Source of the DNA: Verrucomicrobiaceae bacterium
Lineage (GTDB): Bacteria > Verrucomicrobiota > Verrucomicrobiia > Verrucomicrobiales > Verrucomicrobiaceae
NCBI GenBank assembly: GCA_021151605.1
Contig: JAGKWZ010000031.1
Span: 1 to 32,796 of the forward strand
DNA length: 32,796 nucleotides
Direction: 5' to 3'
Under the pieces are notes generated by a model, which saw nothing but the letters and a program-made list of their open reading frames with translations, did not search any database and was not told where the DNA came from. The position numbers and the translations under genes were made by a program. How positions within the stretch are numbered: the first letter of the stretch is position 1; the number at the start of each line of letters is the position of its first letter. This document shows positions 9,274-16,570 of this stretch, in pieces.

Positions 9274-10044
9274 ATGAAACCCACCCCACGCACTCTGCTC
9301 ATGATCCTCGGTGTGGCCGCCCTGAGCGGGGCCGCCATCGCCCAAGAAAATGCCCCACCGTCACCTCCTGCCACCCCAGCGCCGGAGGCTGCCAAGCCCG
9401 AACCCCGCCGCGAGCAGCCTGCTGAGCGCCCCCAGGCAGCGGAAAGCCGCCGCAGCGAATCCCGCCCGCAGCCGGAGGCCAATCGCGAAGGCCCGCCTCG
9501 TCGTGGCCCTGCGCCAGAGAGCCGTGGCTCCGAGCGCGGTGAAACCCGAGGCCGCCCAGATGCCGACCGTGACGGCCCCCCACGTGGAGGCCGCGAGCCA
9601 GAGGCACCCCGCGAGGGAAATCGCGGAGATCATCCTGGCCCCCGTGACGGAGAAAAGCACCCGCCAATGAATCCTGACGGCGAACGTGGTCGCGGCCCGC
9701 AGCCCGGACCCCGCGAGGGCGAGCACGCCGATCGCGGCCCTCGTGACGGAGCCCACCAGCCTCAGCGAGGCCCGCGCCAAGACTTCGCCGAGCGTGGTCA
9801 CGAGAGGCAGATGCCTCGTCACGGTGGGCGGAAACATCGCCGCCATGGCCGTGGATTCGGGCCCCAGCAGCACTTTGGAAACGGTCCCCAACAGCGCGAG
9901 CAAGGCCCGCAGTTGGGTCGCGGCCCAGGCCCTCAAGGACACCACGGTCACCGCCATGGCCCACCTCCGCCGATGCAGCATCGCCGTGGAGGTCCCGAAG
10001 CCGGTCGCGGCCCAGGCCCCGATCATCGCCCCATGCCACGATGA
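9274..10044 (+). CDS. Secreted Arg/Pro/Gly-rich low-complexity protein
   Basis: The 256-residue protein begins with a good Sec signal (MKPTPRTLLMILGVAALSGAAIAQ). The whole mature chain is low-complexity and highly basic: Arg, Pro, Gly, Glu and Gln first, then increasingly His-rich towards the end. Imperfect GPRxGE(H) and REGxRR motifs recur, for example near residues 138-165. No folded domain or Cys is visible. It probably forms an intrinsically disordered periplasmic or extracellular polycation that could bind polyanions, metals or the cell wall, which is inference only. The strong signal peptide and the single frame open over the whole repeat region argue that it is real, although GC-rich repeats also open antisense frames of similar length. 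It is divergent from the ThuA-fusion gene, and the decayed region starts right after its stop. Confidence 0.68.
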   Translation: MKPTPRTLLMILGVAALSGAAIAQENAPPSPPATPAPEAAKPEPRREQPAERPQAAESRRSESRPQPEANREGPPRRGPAPESRGSERGETRGRPDADRDGPPRGGREPEAPREGNRGDHPGPRDGEKHPPMNPDGERGRGPQPGPREGEHADRGPRDGAHQPQRGPRQDFAERGHERQMPRHGGRKHRRHGRGFGPQQHFGNGPQQREQGPQLGRGPGPQGHHGHRHGPPPPMQHRRGGPEAGRGPGPDHRPMPR

Positions 10045-10049
10045 ATTAA

Positions 10050-10391
10050 CTGGACTGCGTGCAGGCAGGCGACATCTGCGCCGTCACGGGGCTGCGTGAT
10101 TTTTCCACAGGCGATACTTTGTGCCTAGAAAATCACGCACTCATGCTGGAGCCACCGGTTTTCCCAGAGCCCGTGGTGAGCATGGCCAACGAGCCCGCGA
10201 AGTCAGCCGACCAGGCACGCCTTTCCACAGCGCTCGGGCGTCTGAGAGATGAAGATCCTACCTTACAAGTGCGCACGCTTGAGGAGACCAGGCAGTGCCA
10301 GATCTCCGGCATGGGTGAGCTGCATCTCGAAGTGATCCGCGAGAAACTGCTGCGCGAGCATGGCATCGAAACCATCGCAGGCGGACCGGAG
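10050..10391 (+). pseudogene. EF-G (fusA-like) remnant, domain II/III part
   Basis: The frame starting just after a TAA at 10047-10049 reads with strong resemblance to translation elongation factor G from the end of domain II through domain III. Examples are QAGDICAVTGLRDFSTGDTL, PEPVVSMANEP, ALGRLRDEDPTLQVRTLEET and ISGMGELHLEVI. The GTP-binding domain and everything before about EF-G residue 370 are missing, and no normal start codon precedes it. Similarity stops near 10391, where EF-G would continue with its 'VAYRETI' stretch. That continuation is found on the opposite strand immediately next door. It is a dead fragment, although the frame remains open to 10748. Confidence 0.85.
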
Positions 10392-10558
10392 ATGGTGCCG
10401 CCGACAACTGCATCCTCGATGACCACACCACCACCGCGTTACAAAGGCTGCACGCTTAGCTTCACGCGCGCATACATGCCGAAGCCTCCACTTTGCTTCT
10501 TCAGCAAATGGTCCGCCTCAGCCGTCATCGTGATGGTCTCCCGGCACGCGATCCTCTC
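10391..10558 (-). pseudogene. EF-G (fusA-like) remnant, inverted domain IV part
   Basis: Read on the minus strand from about 10558 down to 10391, the sequence encodes the next part of EF-G: CRETIT, then KKQSGGFGMYARVKLSVQP, an in-frame TAA at 10441-10439, then VVIEDAVVGGTI. These correspond to the conserved EF-G stretches YRETI, KQSGGRGQYGHVK and FEDxxxGGxIP at the start of domain IV. It continues in EF-G order where the neighbouring plus-strand fragment stops, but in the opposite orientation, so a segment of about 170 bp has been inverted inside a decaying gene. The in-frame stop confirms the loss of function. Confidence 0.82.
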
Positions 10559-11103
10559 AATTCATGGGTGCGGTGCGTCGTCCAGGGCGTTGAACGGACT
10601 GAGCGGCGGCCATAACTCGCAATCATTTGTGCTAAAACACATCACATCGGACCATGCGCTGTCATCCTCATCACAGACTGGTGTAAATTGCTGGCGCAAC
10701 GGAAAGGTCTTGCCGCCAGGTCCCGGGATACATGGATCACCAACTTGACCTCTTAAACAGTGCTTTGCTGTTATGATGAATAATCGATCTTGGAACTTGG
10801 CCGCAAAACAAGTTCCTCCACAGACTCAAACTGGAGTGGATAAGAAAACCGCAATTGTGCTAAAAATTGATCTGCGAGCTGCATGTCTTCAAAGTTTCAT
10901 ACGAGATTATAGCCCATTCAGATTCCAAGCTGTTTCAATTCTACACCTGCGACATTTTATTTGAATTAGCTCGTCAAGAAGGCGCAAAAAAGCGGCGGGG
11001 AGAGCCAACAGCTTTTCGAAGTCGTGCCCGGACTGGCTGCTGCTGAACGTGCTGAAAGGATACCACAAAATCACGCAGTGCACCCTCTTCAGGGGTGGGT
11101 TCA
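10559..11103. other. Gene-poor, AT-richer stretch without a recognisable gene
   Basis: About 540 bp with lower GC than the flanks, most clearly 10750-10980. A 63-codon plus-strand frame (10773-10964) and a minus-strand frame without a standard start (about 10560-10800, reading through CIPGPGGKTFPLRQQF) are open, but neither has a ribosome binding site, a recognisable domain or the codon bias of the neighbours. A further plus-strand frame around 10872-11032 reads FYTCDILFELARQEGAKKRR and then stops. I see no insertion-sequence ends. It is most likely decayed or acquired DNA. Confidence 0.5.
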
Positions 11104-11535
11104 ATCATACAGCCTCAAAAACACGTCCAACTCCTCATCTGGCCGACAGAGGATAACGTCAAAGGGGATCAGGTCGCCGTCCTTGAGGTAGCAGTTTCGG
11201 GGTAGGCCAAACTTTGGCGGGATGGTGATCTTCACCATGCGCTCGAAGTCTTCGTCAGATTCGACGGCGTGTCGGTGCCGAAGTGTAGGCCAGGGTTCTC
11301 TCTTCTGAACTCCTCCCAAGTCTCCGAGGCCAAATTCAGGAGGCCATGTTCGCGAGCGAGAGCAAGCGCTTGTTCGGCTTGGTCTTTTGCGAGGCGGGGC
11401 CGGTCGTGCCGAGCACCTTCGAGGTGGTGGCCACAAAGGTCGCGTAGTCGGTCACGGAAGGCTTCAAGCGAATGGCCTTCGTGGCTGGCTGCGGGCTGTT
11501 TTTTTCGGTGTCACGACGGGTGGAGTATCTGGCAT
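11104..11535 (-). pseudogene. Small unknown gene broken by frameshifts
   Basis: A plausible protein of about 145 residues can be followed on the minus strand only by changing frame. It begins at ATG 11535 (MPDTPPVVTPKK) and crosses a 7-base T/A homopolymer. It moves to a high-GC3 frame reading KPSVTDYATFVATTSKVLG, then to a frame reading KDQAEQALALAREHGLLNLA and WEEFRRENPG. It ends in a third frame as SDEDFERMVKITIPPKFGLP and DEELDVFLRLYD, with the stop at about 11104. Each piece looks protein-like with host-type codon use, so two or three frameshifts have probably killed a once-functional small gene. The family is not recognised. An alternative is several chance frames, which I think less likely because the pieces join end to end. 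Confidence 0.45.
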
Positions 11536-11587
11536 CTGCCCGGTGGCGTCAATCGCAGTCAGGTGGGATTCGGGTACTGACGATAAG

Positions 11588-11630
11588 ATCCACGACAGCA
11601 AGACGAACGACTTCCCAGTCGTTCGTGGAT
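11588..11630 (+). promoter_or_regulatory. Nested inverted repeats before the MBL-fold lipoprotein gene
   Basis: A 9-bp perfect inverted repeat (ACGAACGAC at 11603-11611 and its complement at 11618-11626, 6-nt loop) sits just upstream of the ATG at 11638. A second 8-bp pair (ATCCACGA at 11588-11595 with TCGTGGAT at 11623-11630) shares bases 11623-11626 with it, so the two helices would compete. There is no T-run, so this is not a standard terminator. It could be an operator or a leader-RNA switch, which is inference. Confidence 0.35.
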
Positions 11631-11637
11631 ACAAAGC

Positions 11638-12630
11638 ATGCATACATCACTCCTCCTTGTCTTGGCATCGTTGTGCCTCATTTCGTGTTCGTCGTATCAC
11701 CCCCTGGGGCAGCGTGATCTTTACCCTGCGCCGCTCATTGCCAAAGCCGGTCCTGGAGTGCGGGCGACATTCCTCGGCAATACCACCATCCTCATTTCAG
11801 ACGGCAGCACTCATCTGCTCGTGGATGGGTTCCTGTCGAGGCCCGGCGGATTAAAGACGATCTTTGGCCGAATCGCGCCTGAAAAGGATGTTATTACGGA
11901 CGAGTTGAAACGCGCTGGTATCACGAAGCTCGACGCCATCCTAGTCGGCCATGCGCATCACGATCACGCTCTGGATACGCCCGAAGTCTCCCGGCAAATG
12001 AATCATGCTCTCGTGATGGGGTCCCCCTCTTATGCCATGATCCATGAGGGTGCAGGAGGCCTGATGGATGCAAAACATCTCATCACCGTGCCACGCCACG
12101 GGGCGACCCGAGAGTTTGGCAAATTCACGGTCACCTTTGCCGAGTCGGATCATGTGAGCTCGCACAACATCCTGCAGAGAGTCGTGGAAGGAGAGATCAC
12201 CAAGCCATTGAAGACGCCCGCCCACTTCTCACGCTTCAATTGCGGCGGGGTCCATGTTCTGCACATCGCGCATCCTCATGGGAACATCGTCGTCACCACC
12301 ACTGCCGGAGCACGTGCGGGCCAGCTTAAGGGCAAATGTGCTGACGTTGTCTTCCTTGGGGTCGGCCTGCTGGCGAAGGAATCCAAGTGCAAGCAGGACT
12401 TCTACTGGAGTGAAGCGGTCGATGCTGTGAATCCGGAAATGGTCATCCCAGTTCATTGGGATAATTTCAGCCGCAAGCTTCACGCCGGGCTCATGCCCTT
12501 CCCGCGCTATGCTGACAACATTCAGGCGGCCATGGAGATCGTAAAGACCAAGGCCAAAGAGCAGAAGTGTCAGGTGCGAGTCATGGGACTGCGGGACTCG
12601 ATCCTGATCAGAAACAGGAAGATCCAATGA
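11638..12630 (+). CDS. MBL-fold metallo-hydrolase lipoprotein (UlaG-like)
   Basis: The 330-residue protein begins with a lipoprotein signal: a hydrophobic h-region and a lipobox LISC with Cys17, so it is likely membrane-anchored after cleavage. The metallo-beta-lactamase fold is shown by a G-x-T-x-x-L strand start near 46-52 (LGNTTILI), the zinc motif HAHHDH at 105-110, an SDH around 170, and HWDNF near 275. The arrangement resembles the UlaG/YtnP-like hydrolase branch rather than true beta-lactamases. The substrate is unknown. The start is chosen because it gives an intact lipobox. No good Shine-Dalgarno precedes it, as with most genes here. It faces the convergent bioD gene 33 bp away, with no terminator visible between them. 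Confidence 0.88.
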   Translation: MHTSLLLVLASLCLISCSSYHPLGQRDLYPAPLIAKAGPGVRATFLGNTTILISDGSTHLLVDGFLSRPGGLKTIFGRIAPEKDVITDELKRAGITKLDAILVGHAHHDHALDTPEVSRQMNHALVMGSPSYAMIHEGAGGLMDAKHLITVPRHGATREFGKFTVTFAESDHVSSHNILQRVVEGEITKPLKTPAHFSRFNCGGVHVLHIAHPHGNIVVTTTAGARAGQLKGKCADVVFLGVGLLAKESKCKQDFYWSEAVDAVNPEMVIPVHWDNFSRKLHAGLMPFPRYADNIQAAMEIVKTKAKEQKCQVRVMGLRDSILIRNRKIQ

Positions 12631-12663
12631 TATGAGAACGAAATTCTGGTTGGAGCTTGAACC

Positions 12664-13293
12664 TCAAGGCAGCCCCTCAGGCCACTCGATCTCGGTCTCG
12701 CCGTGCATGATTTCGGCGAGGACGGGGACGTCGAGGAAGTTCATGAGGACCATGCGGTTGGAGATGCTGGCGGCATCACGCTCGTCGTGGGCATAGTTGA
12801 GGATGACGCCGGCGCAGGTGAGGCCGCGCTGCTGGATGTTCCGCACGGTGAGGAGGGTGTGATTGAGGCAGCCGAGGCGGTTGTTCACAACGACGATGAT
12901 GGGCAAACCAAGCTCGGCGGCGAAGTCGGCGAGTGTTTCTTTGCCTGAGAGCGGGACTTCCCAGCCGCCAGCGCCTTCGACGAGGACATGGCTGTGCCGT
13001 GCGGCGAGGCTGTAGAAGCCCTGGCGGCCTGCTTCGACATCGACGGTTCGGTTTTCCAGCAAGGCGGCGGCGTAGGGTGAGGCGGGGACTTTGAGGAAGA
13101 CGGGGTTGATCTCTTCGACACTCAAAACGCCACCACTGGCCTGCTGGATGACGAGCGGGTCACGCCGATCACCACAGGCGAAAGGTTTGTAGCCGACGGC
13201 ATCGTGCCCGGCGCGGCGGAGGGCTTCGATGAGGAGGCAGGTGACGTAGGTTTTGCCTGCGTCGGTATCGGTGCCGGTGATGAAGTAGTGCAT
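12664..13293 (-). CDS. bioD: Dethiobiotin synthetase
   Basis: The 209-residue protein matches BioD, the ATP-dependent carboxylase that closes the ureido ring of dethiobiotin from 7,8-diaminopelargonic acid and CO2 in biotin synthesis (cytoplasm). The N-terminal P-loop GTDTDAGKT (7-15), a YKPFACGDRRD substrate-side segment near 35-45, VEGAGGWEVPL near 108-118 and VVVNNRLGCLNHTLLT near 137-152 are all characteristic. The length is normal for the family. It is the last gene of a minus-strand run and no other bio gene is in the window. An isolated bioD behind an isomerase-like gene suggests that the biotin genes are scattered in this genome. Confidence 0.95.
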   Translation of the reverse strand: MHYFITGTDTDAGKTYVTCLLIEALRRAGHDAVGYKPFACGDRRDPLVIQQASGGVLSVEEINPVFLKVPASPYAAALLENRTVDVEAGRQGFYSLAARHSHVLVEGAGGWEVPLSGKETLADFAAELGLPIIVVVNNRLGCLNHTLLTVRNIQQRGLTCAGVILNYAHDERDAASISNRMVLMNFLDVPVLAEIMHGETEIEWPEGLP

Positions 13294-13317
13294 GGAGGAG
13301 TCGCCTCAGGTGGAGGC

Positions 13318-13355
13318 GGTCAAGAGGGTCAAGCTTTGGTCAAGGCGGGGTCAAG
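13318..13355. repeat. Four GGTCAAG heptamer direct repeats
   Basis: GGTCAAG occurs at 13318, 13327, 13338 and 13349, spaced 9, 11 and 11 bp apart. The repeats fill the gap between the isomerase-like gene and bioD. On the coding (minus) strand they read CTTGACC. They could be a short regulatory array between the two genes or simple replication slippage. The same heptamer forms part of the terminator arm at 4899-4905. Confidence 0.5.
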
Positions 13356-13357
13356 GC

Positions 13358-14269
13358 TTACGCCCAGTTCATCCAGTCTTTGAGCACTTTAAAGTCGCGG
13401 ACATGGGCCTCGCGGAACTCTTTCAGCACGGCGGGGTCCTTGGGGTTGCCTTTGAGATACTCGACGTGGAGGGAGATGGGGCCGGTGTAGTGGTTCTTCT
13501 TCAGCAGCTTGGCGAAGTCGGGGTTCACCTGCCCCTGACCGAGCGGGCAGCCTTCGGCTTTACGGCCTTCCCATTTGAAGTCCTTGAAGTAGATCGCGCC
13601 CCAGCGGTCGGAGGTCAAAGCGGCGCTGAGAGGCCACTGGAGGCCGCCTTCCACGGTGGCGTGGAAGATGTCGTAGCAGAAGTAGAACTGCTCCGGCGTG
13701 TAGTCCTGCATGAGGCTGTAGATGTCCCAGATGGGCGCGCCGAAGTAGTCCTTGCCGCTGTGGTTCTGGAAGAGTGGCTGGATGCCGACCTCGCTGCAAA
13801 GCTGGATGAGGTCTTTGAGCTTCGGTTTGACCTCCTGAAGCTGGGCCCAGATCGGCTTTTCGAGGTCATACTTGTAGTAGTTCATGCGGAAGCGTTTCAC
13901 GCCGAGCTTGGCGGCAGTGCGCAGGACGACTTCGGTGTTTTGCTCGGCGCTGACTTCGTTGATGCCGGAGGTCATGATGGTGAGCTCCAGGTTCTGCTTT
14001 TTGAGCGCTTCGACATACTTCGGCAGCTCGTCGGCGACCTTCTCCGGCTCGATGTGCCCCTTCGGACGGATGGGCGACTCGACGCCATCGACTCCCATTT
14101 CCACGGCGAGGCTGGCGATGTCATCGAAGCTCAGGCCCTGGAGGTGCTTGGTGAAAAAGCAGAGCTTGTTGGCTCGTGGCTCAGCGGCGCTGGCGGTCGT
14201 GAGACCTGTGGTGGCGAGTGATCCGGCGAGGAGGGAGGCGTTTTGGAGAAAGCTGCGGCGGGTGGGCAT
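13358..14269 (-). CDS. Tat-exported sugar phosphate isomerase/epimerase-like protein
   Basis: The 303-residue protein starts with a twin-arginine signal (MPTRRSFLQNASLLAGSLAT) followed by an Ala-rich cleavage region, which supports this start. The mature part is a xylose-isomerase-like TIM barrel. Acidic and His residues on successive strands are visible: VDGVESP near 79, ELTIMTSG near 115, PLFQNHSGKDY near 187, YCYDIFHATVEGG near 226, and SLHVEYLKG near 276. The family includes hydroxypyruvate and sugar isomerases/epimerases that use a divalent metal. Tat export of such enzymes is frequent in Planctomycetes and Verrucomicrobia. The substrate cannot be told from the sequence. It lies 37 bp after the DUF3467 gene in the same direction. 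Confidence 0.9.
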   Translation of the reverse strand: MPTRRSFLQNASLLAGSLATTGLTTASAAEPRANKLCFFTKHLQGLSFDDIASLAVEMGVDGVESPIRPKGHIEPEKVADELPKYVEALKKQNLELTIMTSGINEVSAEQNTEVVLRTAAKLGVKRFRMNYYKYDLEKPIWAQLQEVKPKLKDLIQLCSEVGIQPLFQNHSGKDYFGAPIWDIYSLMQDYTPEQFYFCYDIFHATVEGGLQWPLSAALTSDRWGAIYFKDFKWEGRKAEGCPLGQGQVNPDFAKLLKKNHYTGPISLHVEYLKGNPKDPAVLKEFREAHVRDFKVLKDWMNWA

Positions 14270-14306
14270 GGCGGTAGGGATTGGAGATTTTGAAAACGTG
14301 GCGAAC

Positions 14307-14621
14307 TCAGGGCTTCACACGCTTGGTGACATCGAGTTCGATGACGCCGTACTTTTGCTCATAGGCCTGAAGCGTCTGCGTGAGGTGCAGCCAGAGGCGC
14401 TTGGCACCATCGTAGGAAGTGGCCACGCGGCTGACAATCTGAGCTTCCTCCTCGATCATGGGGCCGAAGGCATTCAGGTTCATGGCGAAGTCGAGCACGA
14501 CCTCGTTCGGCGTGGCAAAGACGCGGGTGACATTGGAATACACGGCCTGGGGAGCCGGCGCGGTTTTCACAGGCGCGGGTGCTGGGGACTCGGGGGCGAC
14601 GATTTTGACGGAGTTCGACAT
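14307..14621 (-). CDS. DUF3467 family protein
   Basis: I use the ATG at 14621 (MSNSVKIVAPES), giving 104 residues. A TTG at 14666 would add 15 residues (MSLGRDIRRAHARAA) that look unrelated to the family. After a Pro/Ala-rich linker (about 10-30), residues 31-104 match DUF3467: a beta-strand run YSNVTRVFATPNEVVLDFAM, then VSRVATSYDGAKRLWLHLTQ and a helical end. DUF3467 proteins are short cytoplasmic proteins of unknown function, often noted near secretion or glycan genes. It sits between the membrane glycosyltransferase gene and the isomerase-like gene in one likely transcript. Confidence 0.82.
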   Translation of the reverse strand: MSNSVKIVAPESPAPAPVKTAPAPQAVYSNVTRVFATPNEVVLDFAMNLNAFGPMIEEEAQIVSRVATSYDGAKRLWLHLTQTLQAYEQKYGVIELDVTKRVKP

Positions 14622-14680
14622 GGCAGCGCGAGCATGGGCGCGGCGGATGTCCCTGCCAAGACTCAATCTTCGGCGGCAGA

Positions 14681-16468
14681 TCAGTTCTTCGGCGCGCGGA
14701 TTTTGTCCGTGTAGAAGGTCATCTGCATGCTGATGCTCTCTTTAGCACCGACCATCAGGGCCACGAGCGGGAGCGGAATCTTGTATTTGAAGTCAGGATG
14801 CGGGTTAAAATCGCGGTCCAGCGCCAGCATGGGACCACGGAAGATGAGATCGGGCCACTCACGATACGGCCCGGTAAATGCCTCGTGGAAATGATCCACA
14901 CGAGCGCTCAGCGGAGTGACCACGATACCGGCCACCATTGCGCCTTTGGCCTCCGCCTGCTCGGTCATGGCAGTGAAATCCGAGCGCTTCACCGGCAGCC
15001 AGGCGGAGCGGACATCCGCATACCAGGCCACAAACCATGGAGCATCGGCAAAGACCATCTCTTCCGGTGAGGTGAGGCGGCGCACATAGGTCACACGATC
15101 CGGCGCGTAGGGCGGCCAGTGCGGGTAGATGCGGCCACGCAGCAGAAGGCCCTGCTTCACATGCGCGGGCAGCTCGGCAGCCATGGGCACCGCACTGAGC
15201 ACCACGGCCAGTACGCCAAACCCCAGCCGCGCCCAAAAAGTCACCGCCATGCCGCCCTTCAGACGCAGCCAAAGCACAGCGAGCATGGCCGTGCCGAAGA
15301 TGCTCATGGCCGGAGCTAGCACGATGTAGAGCGCATGGTCATCCTCCGTCTTTGCTGGCAGCCCGAGGAAGCCCAGCCCCAGCGCCACAGCCCCGAAGAT
15401 GATCGCCAGCCCAAGGCAGCTACGGGCGGTCTCGCGGCGGCGGAATCGGTGCAGCAGCGCGATGAAAAAGACCGCCGCAGGCAGGATGTAGCCAAGGTGC
15501 GCAAAGCCCTGCGAGAGCTGGTTTTCCCAATTGTGCGCGATCTTCCGCAGCAGGTCATCCACTGCCACAGGCTGTGTCACGATGGAAAAATCACGCTGGA
15601 GGAGAGATGGGTCGATGGACAACAGGTGGCACTGAAAAATCGTCTTCGCCCCGCCCAGCGGATCACCACAGGCACCCACCAGCCACCAGCCCCAGGCGGC
15701 CAAAGCCAGCACAGGTGGCACAGCCATGACGACCACGGCGAATCGCTTCCCAGGCAGGGTAAAGGCAGCCGCGATGAGCAGCCCAGCCACCAGCCAGAGC
15801 GCCATCCATTCCGTGAGCAGCATCAGCGCCGCGAGCAGACCGATCAACAGTGCCTGGAGGAAGATCCCCTGCCCTTCCTGCAATCTCACCTGGGCGGCGA
15901 CGAGCAGTCGAAACGAAAGGGCAAAGAGCGGCAGCAGCAGCGCCAGCGGACTGCCGCTCACCGAGAGCTGCCAAAGCGGCTCGCACACGAGCAGACTGAG
16001 CGCGGCAAAGGCTGCGACTGTGTCATCAAAGAGGAGCCGCGCCGCGCCATGTGTCCAGATCAGGGTCAAAAGCATGCCCACGACGCCGATGCAGGCGATC
16101 ACACGGTCGAGCAGATAAATGGAGCCACCCTTGACTGGATCGAAGAGCTGATGGCGCTCGAAAAGCTTGAACGCTGGAGCCCAGATGAGCGGCTGAAGCG
16201 GCGGCTGGGTGATCTCCGGCAAGGCCTCCAGCGTGACTGTTTTCCCCGATGCATTCATCCGCGCCCAGGCATAGGGACGGATGACCTTTGTCGTGTAGCC
16301 ATGGCCCCGAGCGATCTCGCGGGCGAGCTGCGCCTGCTCCATGCCCGTGGCGCTGCTCAGACCACGAAAGGTGACAAAGACATGCAGCATCGCCAGCACG
16401 ATGGCGGCACCATAGACGACCACCCGAAGCAGTGGATGGCTGGTGTTGACGGCGTGCGGAGCAGACAT
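14681..16468 (-). CDS. GT39/ArnT-like polytopic membrane glycosyltransferase
   Basis: The 595-residue protein has an N-terminal membrane segment (about 15-33), then a periplasmic loop with the family-like motif GMEQAQLAREIARGHGY near 41-57. Nine or ten further hydrophobic segments follow between about 118 and 422, and then a soluble C-terminal domain of about 170 residues. This layout fits the GT-C superfamily (protein mannosyltransferase/ArnT-like), which transfers sugars from polyprenyl-phosphate donors outside the cytoplasmic membrane. The expected acidic catalytic residue in the first loop may be the Glu of GMEQAQ, which is an inference. The acceptor and sugar are unknown. It is the first gene of the group that continues into DUF3467, separated by about 60 bp. 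Confidence 0.75.
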   Translation of the reverse strand: MSAPHAVNTSHPLLRVVVYGAAIVLAMLHVFVTFRGLSSATGMEQAQLAREIARGHGYTTKVIRPYAWARMNASGKTVTLEALPEITQPPLQPLIWAPAFKLFERHQLFDPVKGGSIYLLDRVIACIGVVGMLLTLIWTHGAARLLFDDTVAAFAALSLLVCEPLWQLSVSGSPLALLLPLFALSFRLLVAAQVRLQEGQGIFLQALLIGLLAALMLLTEWMALWLVAGLLIAAAFTLPGKRFAVVVMAVPPVLALAAWGWWLVGACGDPLGGAKTIFQCHLLSIDPSLLQRDFSIVTQPVAVDDLLRKIAHNWENQLSQGFAHLGYILPAAVFFIALLHRFRRRETARSCLGLAIIFGAVALGLGFLGLPAKTEDDHALYIVLAPAMSIFGTAMLAVLWLRLKGGMAVTFWARLGFGVLAVVLSAVPMAAELPAHVKQGLLLRGRIYPHWPPYAPDRVTYVRRLTSPEEMVFADAPWFVAWYADVRSAWLPVKRSDFTAMTEQAEAKGAMVAGIVVTPLSARVDHFHEAFTGPYREWPDLIFRGPMLALDRDFNPHPDFKYKIPLPLVALMVGAKESISMQMTFYTDKIRAPKN

Positions 16469-16570
16469 TTAGGGCTCTATTGTGTCGTGCTTTCTCCGTT
16501 TGGAAAGGCTAGTCCTGGCAATCACGGTGGCAGAAAGTCTGGCGATGTGGCACCACGGGCAAGATCCAGG

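Noticed and set aside
10059..10748. 229-codon plus-strand frame as an intact gene
   Set aside because: It starts at GTG inside EF-G domain II. Its second half is the reverse complement of an EF-G coding segment, so the frame is open by chance.
10773..10964. 63-codon plus-strand frame in the AT-richer stretch
   Set aside because: No ribosome binding site, domain or host-like codon bias. Its sequence looks like random translation of decayed DNA.
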